From assembly GCF_029873635.1 (NCBI RefSeq), contig NC_080422.1:19062095-19126094 (forward strand): a stretch of DNA of 64,000 nucleotides. Reading direction: 5' to 3'. Within the stretch, counting starts at the first letter, position 1. Every line of letters starts with the position of its first letter. This stretch comes from Malania oleifera. Taxonomy: Eukaryota > Streptophyta > Magnoliopsida > Santalales > Ximeniaceae. Below the pieces are notes generated by a model. The model did no database searches. It was given only the letters and a program-made list of their open reading frames with translations, and was not told where the DNA came from. Of the stretch, positions 55,104 to 64,000 are shown piece by piece. The translations under genes were made by a program, and so were the position numbers.

Positions 55104-57074
55104 GGTGTTATTTCATGTACAGTTATATAAGATGATTTTCATGTATAGAAACTTAGTATGTTATACCATGTTATGATAAATTATGTTTTATCCAGATATG
55201 ATACAAATAGTTTTACCAAATATGATTTTTGAACTATTACATGTATAACACGAAAATACGTATGTTACTACACACTGATGTTAGTTTATTTCCCTTACTA
55301 AGAGGTATCTCACCCCAGCATTATAAACATTTTGAGAAATCTAGATAGAGGGGCAGATAAAGCTCCGTAGCAGTAGAGACTGATTGGGTTACCCTATCAG
55401 AAAGGGTAAGTGGTAGAGTTAGGGTTAGTGATGTAGGACGGGAATGGTCGACCTATGACCTACGATTCAACCCTCACACAAGCACATACACTTAAACACT
55501 TTAATTTAAGAATTTAATTATCTAAACATAAACACAATAAATCATGTTTTATTTCACATGTTCAAGGATTTTCAAAAGGTGTATGACTTGTCTAGCAATT
55601 AAGTCCCAATTGGTTCTTTCACAAAGGAATCAAGTTATATGCTGAAAATTTGTTATTTCAAATATTCAAGAATAAAAGTTCTATGTTAGGAAACTAATAT
55701 TCATACAATTGATTTTAACTAGCAAGTACCAATATTGCAATCTATGGATCAAATGGGCTATTCAAAGATGTGATTTTAATCTACTAGCAAGGGTCCACAA
55801 GATATAGCAAAAGATTCAAGCACAAGTACTGAAGTTACCAAGGAATTGGTTTGGATGACTTGACGTTGTTCCACACGTAGTTAGGTCACACCGTAGGTCC
55901 TTCGTACAAGCTTTGAATCACAAGATGAACATAGCAATGAAGTGTAGATGATGATCGTCATGTGGGTGTATGAAGATGCTGGTCGTGTGGTGTTGATGGG
56001 AGCCGTGAGAGTATTAGATGGAGGAAGGGTTGATGGAGTCGTTAGATAGTTTAGTGGTCTCTCACCACTTGATCTCTGGAGAGAACGCCGTAGCCTCACA
56101 CTACTCACTCACAAGGAGATGAACAAGCTTACAAGCTCAAGCAAAGAGATGCTTCTTCAAAATTCAACTTCAACTTCATGTCTCTTGTTCTTACAATAAG
56201 AAGGCTATTTATAGGCATAGCCTGGGAGACAAAGCTTTAAACACTCAACAACTCTCAACAACTTTCAACAAAAATTCTCAATAACTTTCAACAACAACTC
56301 TCAACAACTTTCAACAACTATTAACCTAACACAATTAATACTTACTAAAAAACAAGGAACTCCAACTCATAAGCACACAAGTCAAGCTTAGTTGTCTTGC
56401 ATTATTACAATTCAAATTTGAAATTTAAACACATTCTAAAAGGAAGGCCAAAATCGTGTGGGACCCACATGGGTTTTGAGTTGGACTTTGCTTCAATACT
56501 TCACTTGGGTCTTCAAGCACCTAATAATCTTGAAATAACATATCCACGAAAAATATAAATTAACACAATAGCAAAGTCTTCACATAAAAAAAGTATTCCA
56601 TCAAATAAGTAGAAGATCTTCAATTAATCCCATGTGTTCCTGCAAAATATATATAAACAATAGTGGACATCTGGAGGTCGTCCACGTGTCACCAAGTCAA
56701 CAAAGGAGTGGAGATCGGGAGGTCGTCCATGTGTCATCATATCAGTAAAAGAGATACATAAGGTATGTTGATCCCCATCAGTTAGATGGATTTTTGGGTT
56801 GAGACCCTAGGAGCACTTTTTAGTCTTTTATGGATGATTGTATGTGTATGTATATTGCAGATTTAATAGAACTATGGTATTGATTCAGGTATTTATGGCA
56901 TGTATATGATTTTATGTTTTTCGCTGCTTAGGTATCAGGGTTGTATTTCAGGTATATCCTTGGTACCCATGGATCCAGGTTTATCATGTTTTATTAGCTT
57001 AATAGGATATCAGGATTATTATATTAAATGTTATTATAAAAAAAAAATTATGGTAAAATAGACAGGTCGTTATA
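55104..57074 (+). mobile_element. Tekay-like Gypsy LTR fragment, interrupted
   Basis: Contains CCCTTACTAAGAGGTATCTCACCCC (55293-55317), a motif also present (minus strand) in the solo LTR at 10189-12172, and ends before a PBS at 57078. It is split by the solo LTR at 55429-56780. The 5-prime end is cut by the LTR ending at 55103. Assignment to the Tekay/Del type is inferred from gag and LTR style. Confidence 0.65.
55429..56780 (-). mobile_element. Solo LTR with GTTAG target duplication
   Basis: 1352 bases, TGATGTAGGACGGG ... GATCCCCATCA, flanked by GTTAG at 55424-55428 and 56781-56785. The ends form a short inverted repeat (TGATG/CATCA). A TATA-like GCCTATAAATAGCC on the minus strand (56205-56218) suggests minus orientation. 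It includes a run of CAACTxTCAACAACTTTCAA units (about 56237-56330). Its family is not recognised. Confidence 0.85.
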
Positions 57075-57077
57075 GTT

Positions 57078-57090
57078 TGGTATTAGAGCC
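57078..57090 (+). other. Primer-binding site, copy 1
   Basis: TGGTATTAGAGCC, just after the LTR end; one change from copy 2. Confidence 0.8.
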
Positions 57091-57353
57091 TAGGTTGCTA
57101 GGTTCTATCAACTCTAGAGTGTAGCAGAAATAATACCAAAGTATAGGAAAAGGATTTGAGATTTTACTCTACATTTTGGAGGCAAGACTTTCGTGGTGGT
57201 TTCTGTGTCTTTCTTGGAGTGACGATTTCAGGAAAGTCATAGTAAACTATTGTCGAGTTGTGTTTCTAAAGTGAAGGAATGAATCTTGAATTAAGAAAAG
57301 GATGTCAAGATAGGGGCTTTTGGTCAGATGCGTAAATTATAAGAATAGGGTCC

Positions 57354-57635
57354 TTGAGCCATGTTTATTGTTTTTTTAGGATAGACCTTGGAGGAGGTAG
57401 TGCCCATGTGAGCGGTAGTGATGGTGCAGGGCCCTCGAGTGCAGGTGGGGCTGATTCAGTCGCAGTATTACGTAGTGTAGCTCAGCAGGTTATGGCTGAG
57501 ATCACTAGGAGCTCCCGAGAGCAGGGAGGCCCATCTGTAGGCCATGGGTTCATGATAGAGAAATTCACCAAGATGAATCCTCCCGCATTTTCAGGAGGTG
57601 TTGATCTTGCAGTCGCCGAAAATTGGATATAGGAG
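57354..57635 (+). pseudogene. Gypsy gag N-terminus, copy 1
   Basis: Open from before 57354: a Gly/Ser-rich N-terminus ([18 protein letters not shown]), then [14 protein letters not shown] and AENWI, the start of the retrotransposon gag domain (PPxFxG...AExW), then a stop at 57630. It ends where the second copy of the duplication begins. Confidence 0.85.
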
Positions 57636-57887
57636 ATTGAAAATTTGTTGGCAATATTATAGGTTATTGCAGATTTAATAGAACTATGGTATTGTTTCAG
57701 GTATTTATGGCATGTATATGATTTTATGTTTTTCACTGCTTAGGTATCAGGGTTGTATTTCAGGTATATCCTTGATACCCATGGATCTAGGTTTATCATG
57801 TTTTATCAGCTTAATAGGATATCAGGATTATTATATTAAATGTTATTATAAAAAAAATTATGGTAAAATAGACAGGTTGTTATAGTT

Positions 57888-57900
57888 TGGTATCAGAGCC
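57888..57900 (+). other. Primer-binding site, copy 2
   Basis: TGGTATCAGAGCC, a perfect initiator-Met-type PBS over its first 12 bases. Confidence 0.82.
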
Positions 57901-58160
57901 TAGGATGCTAGGTTTTGTCAACTCTAGAGTGTAGCAAAAATAATACCAAAGTATAGGAAAAGGATTTGAGGTTTTGCTCATTTTGGAGGCAAGACTTCCG
58001 TGGTGGTTTCTGTGTCTTTCTTGGAGTGACGATTTCAGGAAAGTCATAGTAAACTATTGTCGGGTTGTGTTTCTAAAGTGTAGGAATGAATCTTGAATTA
58101 AGAAAAGGATGTCAAGATATTGGCTTTTGGTCAGATGCATAAATTATAAGAATAGGGTCC

Positions 58161-59075
58161 TTGAGCCATGTTTATTGTCTTTTCAGGATAGACCTTGGAG
58201 GAGGTAGTGCCCATGTGAGCGGTAGTGATGGTGCAGGGCCCTCGAGTGCAGGTGGGGCTGATTCAGTAGTAGTATTACGTAGTGTAGCTCAGCAGGTTAT
58301 GGCTGAGATCGCTAGGAGCTCCCGAGAGCAGGGAGGCCCATCTGCAGGCCATGGGTTCACGATAGAGAAATTCACCAAGATGAATCCTCCAGCATTTTCA
58401 GGAGGTGTTGATCCTGTAGTAACCAAAAATTGGATATAGGAGATTGAAAATTTGTTGGCAATATTATAGTGTACTATTGTGAAACTCTTGGAGCAGTGGA
58501 AGACGACGCCGATAGCTATGACATGGGACCGATTTAAAAGAATTATTCTTTGATAGATATTTTCCAGCCACTATTAGAGAGGTCAAAGTGGAAGAGTTTC
58601 TGAATCTAAAGCAGGGACAACAGTCAGTCCAGCAGTATGTGGAGAGGTTCATAGAGTTGTTCCCGATGAAATAAAGAAGGCAAGATAGTTTGAAAAAGGA
58701 TTGAGGCGTGGAATATATAAGCAGGTAGTAGTGTTGAAGATACAGGAGTTTGCTGACTTGGTTGACAGAGCAGCATTGGCTGAGGCTAGTGAGCGGATAG
58801 ATGCAGAGGAGCAGGGATAGAAGAAGAGATCTACGCCTTTAGGCTTCCAGTAGGGATCTAGGCAGGGTCAGTGGAGGAGAGGAAACTATGGCAGAAGACA
58901 TAGGCAGAAGACTGGAGGTCGTGAGTTTCAGGCGGTGCAGAATTTCCCTGTCTGTCAGACTTGTGGAAAGAGACAATTGGGAGAGTAGGGAATGGGGAGA
59001 GTCGTTTGTTATCACTGCAGTAGGCAGGGACATTGGTGCGATATTGCCTTACACCACCTGGTACCGCTGATTATG
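58161..59075 (+). pseudogene. Gypsy (Tekay-like) gag, copy 2
   Basis: Same N-terminus as copy 1 ([16 protein letters not shown], then KNWI), then continues past the stop at 58437 in shifted frames: QFxRGQ-like and QSVQQYVERF-like segments (about 58570-58650), LRRGIYKQVV, QEFADLVDRAALAE (58745-58790), a Gln/Gly-rich stretch, and a zinc knuckle beginning VCYHCSRQGHWC (about 59010-59040). Several stops and frameshifts. Cut at 59075 by the next element. Confidence 0.83.
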
Positions 59076-62000
59076 TGCCATAGTTGCGTAATTATGCATT
59101 TAAATTCATGCATTCAAGATCATAATTTTAATTAAAATGCCCGATTTTGTCTAATGTTTTAATCATTGAGTTCACCCTATAATTTTAAGATAAATTAACC
59201 TACTTTTGTTGAAAATCTATGGACACTCATAATTTATTATTGTAGGATAATTTTTGGAAGCTAAGCCATGCACACAAAGAAAGGCCATTTTCGATACTAT
59301 TTTGTAATCTGTGCGTAATTCTCTTGTACGACCTCTAATTTAGATGATTCAAGATGCTATAGAAAGCTAAGAGAACCTTCTACAAATTTCATGTTTTGCA
59401 TTTTGAGAAATACTAACTGCATGAAGGTCGAAATAGGATGTGAAGTTACCATACGCTGTTTTTACAAATTATTTCGGCATTACTTCGTAATCTGGGCATA
59501 AATTTCTTGTCCGAGCTCTGATCGAGATAATTCAAGATGTTATGGAAAGGTGAGGAAGTTTTCATGTTTTGCGATTTGAGGGTTATAGGTTGTAGGAGGG
59601 TCAAAATTGGGCTTGAAAGTGGATGGTAAACCGTGTGCTTTTGAAAAAAGAAAAGAAATAAATAAATAAATAAATATAAAAGATGATGTGACACGGCCAT
59701 GCAACCGGGTCCTCTTGGTGGGGGCTGGGTGAGATGTACATGGATAGGAGGGGGATAAAACACAAAGAAACACAAAGAAAAGAGAAAAGAAAGGGAAGAA
59801 AAGGAGGATTTTGAAAAGTCAATGAAAAATGAGGCCAATTAGGTTTCTTGGAGGGGGCCCCAGACAAGGAAAATATAGAAGACATATGAGGGTTTCACAT
59901 TTTGCGTAAAGGAGGCCGCACCACACACATAGGGTTTTTCGCTAGGACTGAAGGTGGAGCACGCGGACAAGAGGATTCTTTTAGTGGTAAATACTCACAC
60001 ACACTAGAGTCTTTTTTTTTTTACTATTCTTTCTTTTTTTTTTTGGTGAGGCCACATACAGGAAGTCGTAGTAGGGGACTTGTCTTGGATTCTTTTTGGA
60101 AGACTGCGGGGAAGATTGAAACGTTTGGCTGGAGACGTTAAAACAAGCGCTAATGGGAGGCAACCCAAAAAGCTTTTCTTTTGTTTATTTATTTTATCTT
60201 TATTAACTAATTTATTTATCTATTCACTTTTGAATAATTTAGATTTTTTATGCAGGTTTATTTGGCACAAGTACAGAGCTGAAAATTTAATTCCTCGACA
60301 GTTTCATCAAAAAGCTAGGGAAGTTTCTTTCTTTTCTTCGATCTTTCTTATCTTTGAATAACATTGTAAAAAAATGGAAATATGGATGATTAGGCAATGA
60401 TTGACACTACTTATGCCCTTCACATACTTGCATATAACCTAGGAGTACACACTTGGGCCAATTATATGTAGTTTCTCTTTATATTGCTAAACTAGGAATT
60501 ATAACTTATTGAATTATAACTTATTCATGTGACCTGTCGTACTTAGGGTTCCTTGTGAAAACTGAGAGAGTGCCTATGGTGACTTTAACACCTTGTGAGG
60601 TACAATTGAGCCTTTTATTGCTCTTTTGAGTTTTTGACGTCAACTCCGAGTTCATGAAACTCAAATTTCCCTATTTTTCAGGATATTCCTTGTACACTAG
60701 TCTTAGTTTTTGACTTGCTAGCCTAGGGGTGACATCTAGTGGGGAGATAGAAACCTAGATCTTCTAGCCTACTCAAGATGTAAGGGCTGAGCCACCACTA
60801 AAAGTAGACTTATTTCATGGACTTTCGTTCGAGCTCAATGTACATGGGTGGTATGAAAACAATAAAAGAAGTGTTATGATTGTCCTAACTGATCATAAAA
60901 AGAAAGAAATTGAAAAATGAGGAGAAGAAAGAAAAAGAGAAAAATAAATACCCCAGAAGAGGTGAAAAATTAATATGTGCTCCACACAACTACAACAAAA
61001 GTCAGAGACACGACACATGTTCTCAACATATGAAGACTCTTCAACCGCCTAATGCCTCAGATGTATTCTTGACTGGTTTGTGAATAAGTTGATCTAGGGT
61101 GGTCTTTGTTTGATATGGCGAGTAGGTGAGAAGATGCTAGGGTGAAGGACCCGACACCTCGTAAATAGGCTGGATCCTTTTCAGACTAGTCCACTCCGTA
61201 CATTTAGCGTTTTTTTCTAACAAAATGTCGGATGTTTGATCATGAAGCTCCTCCTCACATATGATGAGTGAACCCATCCTTTTCTAGTGTTTTTTAGGGT
61301 ATACCAGTTACGCTGAGTCAAAGCGACAGTTTTATAGGTGTCCATGAATATCCTGGGTGTAATGAGTTGTACACATTACACATGTCTCAAAATTTTGCCT
61401 ATTTATACTCGAATTTATATGACTACATTAAATCTTGATTATGATTTCTAGTTAATTTTATATGAGTATACAGTTTTTAATGGCTATATAATGCAAGAGT
61501 GACTTGCATCAAATTTGTGTGAATTGTGTATGAATGAGCTTGTGTGTACATTGGTGATATTCCTGTATGTGAAATGGTATGATTGTGTTGCATGTTCATT
61601 CATTCATTGAAATTGATATGGCACCACCCTAGATTGCATTCCCGTTATTTGCTAGAAACTAGCAAAATGCTAGATGAGGGTTGTGAAAACGCTCCATAGT
61701 TGCGTAATTATGCATTTAAATTCATGCATTCAATATCATAATCTTAATAAAATGTCCGATTTTATCTAATGTTTTAATCATCGGACTCACCCTATAATTT
61801 TAAGATAAATTAGCCTACTTTTGTTGAAAATCTGCGGACACTCACATTTTATTATTGGAGGATAATTTTTGGAAGCAAAGCCACGCAAAGAAAGGCTGTT
61901 TTCGACACTATTTTGTAATCTGTGCGTAAATCCCTCATCCAATCTCCAATTCAAATGATTCAAGATGTTGTAGAAAGCTAAGAGAACCCTCTACAACTTT

Positions 62001-62492
62001 TATATTTTGCATTTTGAGAAACACTAGCTGAATGAAGGATGAAATAAGACGTGAAATTACCATACGTTGTTTTTATGGATTATTTCAGCATTACTTCGTA
62101 ATCTGGGCATAACATTCTTGTCCGAGCTCCGATTGAGATAATTCAAAATTTAGTGGAAAGCCAAGGAAAATTTATACAATTTTAATGTTGTGAAATTTTA
62201 GAGTTACAAGCTGTAGGAGGGTCAAAATTGGGCTCGAAAGTGGATGGCAGACCGTGTGCATTTGAAAAAAAAATAAAATAAATAAACTAATAAAATGTAA
62301 AAGATGATGTGACCAAGCCATGCATCCGAGTCCTCTTGGTGCGACGCTAGGTGAGATGCACATGGATAGGAGGGGGAGAAAACACAAAGAAACACAAATA
62401 AAAGTGAAAAGAAAGGGAAGAAAATGAGGATTTTGAAAAGTGGCCAATTAGGTTTTCTTGGTGGGGGCCGCGGACAAGGAAAATATAGAAGA
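59076..62492. mobile_element. LTR-like region with long direct repeats
   Basis: 59078-59884 and 61694-62492 are direct repeats of about 800 bases (both start CCATAGTTGCGTAATTATGC and share text through GGACAAGGAAAATATAGAAGA). Between them lie about 1.8 kb without a recognised protein, including GGGAGGCAACCCAAAAAGC (60155-60173), a phrase common in plant Gypsy LTRs and UTRs. Either the repeats are the two LTRs of an element lacking genes, or one large LTR-like unit of 2617 bases is tandemly repeated and its second copy is cut at 62492. Confidence 0.6.
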
Positions 62493-62764
62493 TGTTGACC
62501 CAATGGGTCATATCCTGTTTTGATTATGACAAATACTCTAGTATTTAATGGTTTGATGACTTTGTGTGCAGGACAAATCGAACGTATCATATGGTGCACG
62601 CACATGGATTTGTAGAAGACAAAGACTCAAAATGTGTATTCATTGTAATTTATATTTATCATATTGAGTTTGTAATAGTAAATAGAAAATGGTATGTCAT
62701 AATTAATGTCTTACCTGCATGGTAGGATCGATAAGCTCATGACCATAGATGGTCCTTATGGAAG

Positions 62765-63345
62765 GTCGACCGACACCGAATTTTTTCAGTGTTCTCAAAC
62801 TAAAAAAGACCTAGAAATGACCTCAAGACACTCACTCATGCATATATATGAATGGTCATTTGAATAGGGAATTTGTATGCTTAAAAAGGACTGAAATGCT
62901 TTAAATAGGTACTTTCAGTTGACTGTATTTCACAGTACATATACTCTCTATCGACTAAACCCGGACCAGGTCAATAGTTTGACCACAGTCCGGTCAACCG
63001 AACTCATATAGTTCATTTACACTCGGTCGACCGAACGCCCTTTTAGTCAACCCTTTAACCTCCTAGTTGACCGAGCCCAAAATGAATGCCAACGCTCTGG
63101 TCGACTGAGGGTCGTCGAGAGATACCCCAACAGTCTGGTCGACCGAACCATCTAGTTCATTTCTTCCCGGTCGACCAAACCACGATGTTTGGAAAAATTG
63201 CCCTTCCCGGTCGACCGAGACCATAGTTCATTTCCCCCTGGTTGACCGAACCTCAGTAATTTTGCCCTCGACACATGTTTCCGGTCGACTGAGTCCCTAG
63301 TTCATTTTTATCCTAGTCGACCGAACCATATGAACTTGGGTCGAC
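62765..63345. repeat. Palindrome array, GGTCGACCGAACC type
   Basis: Exact GTCGAC at 62765, 63026, 63100, 63138, 63170, 63210, 63284, 63316 and 63340, plus GTTGAC and GTCAAC variants between. From 63026 on the steps are about 25 to 75 bases. Confidence 0.92.
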
Positions 63346-63494
63346 CAAAAATGTTTCTTGTCAACTGAAGCTCTCGGGTTGGACTTAATTTTTACTGTGG
63401 CTAATATTTTTAAATGGGGTTAACTTGGTTAAAATATATTGAAACTTTCCTAATAATTCCATATGTGTCCTTAACGGTTATATTTTAGGGGTTG

Positions 63495-63509
63495 TCTATA
63501 TATACCTCC
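63495..63509 (+). promoter_or_regulatory. LTR TATA box
   Basis: TCTATATATACCTCC followed by TCATTTGG, 150 bases after the last palindrome. Confidence 0.65.
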
Positions 63510-64000
63510 TCATTTGGAATAATTAACATTAGATTAGCAAATATAATGAGCCAATATCCTCTTAATCTCAAAAAGCCTATATTTCATATTCAAGCTTTAA
63601 ACTCCCACTCTTACTCATTCATATTGCAAATACCTCTTTGTAAGAGTATTCTTGTGCTTATCTCACCATGCTTAAACTCTCTCTTGATTGTTCTATTTGA
63701 GATTTATATTTCATAGAGAGTAAGCTGCAAGTTCTCGTAGGGGGCTACGTAAATAAGCCTTCCGTAGGAAAACTTCTTCGGGCTTCTAAGTTCTGCATTC
63801 TCATTACAATACTCAAGAGTTCATATTGTGTTTTGGTTGCAAAAATATTATACATCATTTTCAAAAATATCTCTTGTGCGTATCTTTGAGAAATCTATTT
63901 TGAGATATTTTCTTAAGTTCTAAAAGATCTTTGTTGCTACACCTTTTGATTGAGATTATTTTTTTATTACAAAGATCAAATAAATATTTTGCAAACCATT

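Larger units (their letters stand above)
56854..58470 (+). repeat. Tandem duplication of about 810 bases (LTR end, PBS, gag start)
   Basis: Copy 1 starts ATTGCAGATTTAATAGAAC at 56854, copy 2 at 57666; the two gag starts are 807 bases apart. Both copies have the LTR end, PBS, GAGTGTAGCA(G/A)AAATAATACC leader and the gag N-terminus, and differ at only scattered bases. The duplication is in direct orientation and abutting. Confidence 0.92.
62493..64000 (+). mobile_element. SIRE-like Copia LTR, cut by the window end
   Basis: Starts TGTTGACCCAATGGGTCATA and matches the layout of 52978 and 35621: palindrome array, TTTTACTGTGGCTAAT, TATA box TCTATATATACCTCC and leader. The last 600 or so bases are outside the window. 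It interrupts the direct repeat ending at 62492. Confidence 0.9.

Noticed and set aside
59446-59885. Hydrophobic ORFs (minus), repeated at 62172-62605
   Set aside because: They come from the two copies of a non-coding direct repeat, have shifted frames between copies, and show no domain.

Overview
The window is nuclear DNA of a flowering plant, most likely a eudicot. It holds one intact single-exon gene of the plant-specific DUF247 family and plant LTR retrotransposon lineages: SIRE/Maximus-like and Tork-like Ty1/Copia, and Tat/Ogre-like and Tekay-like Ty3/Gypsy. Most other bases are retrotransposon debris. Coding remnants carry stops, frameshifts and deletions, and many LTRs stand alone or nested. 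I cannot name the species. Percent identities and element ages were not computed.

Layout. 1-7030: a Gypsy-like LTR (1-620, cut by the window edge) sits in the pol of a minus-strand SIRE-like element (LTR 5094-7030, PBS, gag 3551-5036, pol fragment 621-1405). A solo LTR of a related family (1407-3550) lies between that gag and pol. 7031-14553: an imperfect 1.6 kb inverted repeat, degenerate DNA, a solo Gypsy-like LTR with an ATATA duplication (10189-12172), and a CACTA-like transposon end built of subterminal repeats (13795-14553). 14803-16470: the DUF247 gene, minus strand. 17441-24010: an LTR fragment, then a Tork-like Copia element with a short 167 bp LTR, whose gag and protease are split by a 2150 bp solo LTR flanked by GAAAG. 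24011-28336: a SIRE-like element (LTR, PBS, gag, protease, start of integrase). 28337-37748: a plus-strand SIRE-like element with a truncated LTR fused to gag, between two inverted copies of a 1.7 kb 3-prime region, then its 3-prime LTR. 37749-41121: a minus-strand SIRE-like gag, PBS and LTR, cut by the next element. 41122-51689: a minus-strand Tat/Ogre-like Gypsy element with a 3.36 kb LTR, a 24-copy 45-bp tandem repeat in its 3-prime UTR, and a nearly whole pol (integrase, second RNase H, RNase H, RT). 51690-55103: the 3-prime end of a plus-strand SIRE-like element. 55104-59075: a Tekay-like Gypsy LTR, PBS and gag carrying an 810 bp tandem duplication and another solo LTR (GTTAG duplication). 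59076-62492: an LTR-like region with direct repeats. 62493-64000: one more SIRE-like LTR, cut by the window end.

The strongest unexplained pattern concerns the LTRs. Nine SIRE-like LTRs share their framework: TGTTG start, TATA box, and a C-rich CCCCCCTCTTGG block near the end. Just upstream of the TATA box each carries an array of short palindromes centred on CG. The palindrome differs between subfamilies (TCGGTCGACCGA, TCGGGCGCCCGA, TCAGGCGCCTGA, TCAGACGTCTGA, CAGTCGACTG). Two Gypsy-like LTRs and one LTR fragment of uncertain lineage carry an equivalent array built on CTCGTCGACGAG in a similar place. So different LTR families have the same promoter-proximal architecture with different words. 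This looks like a fast-evolving regulatory or chromatin-recognition module and is the best candidate here for something undescribed.
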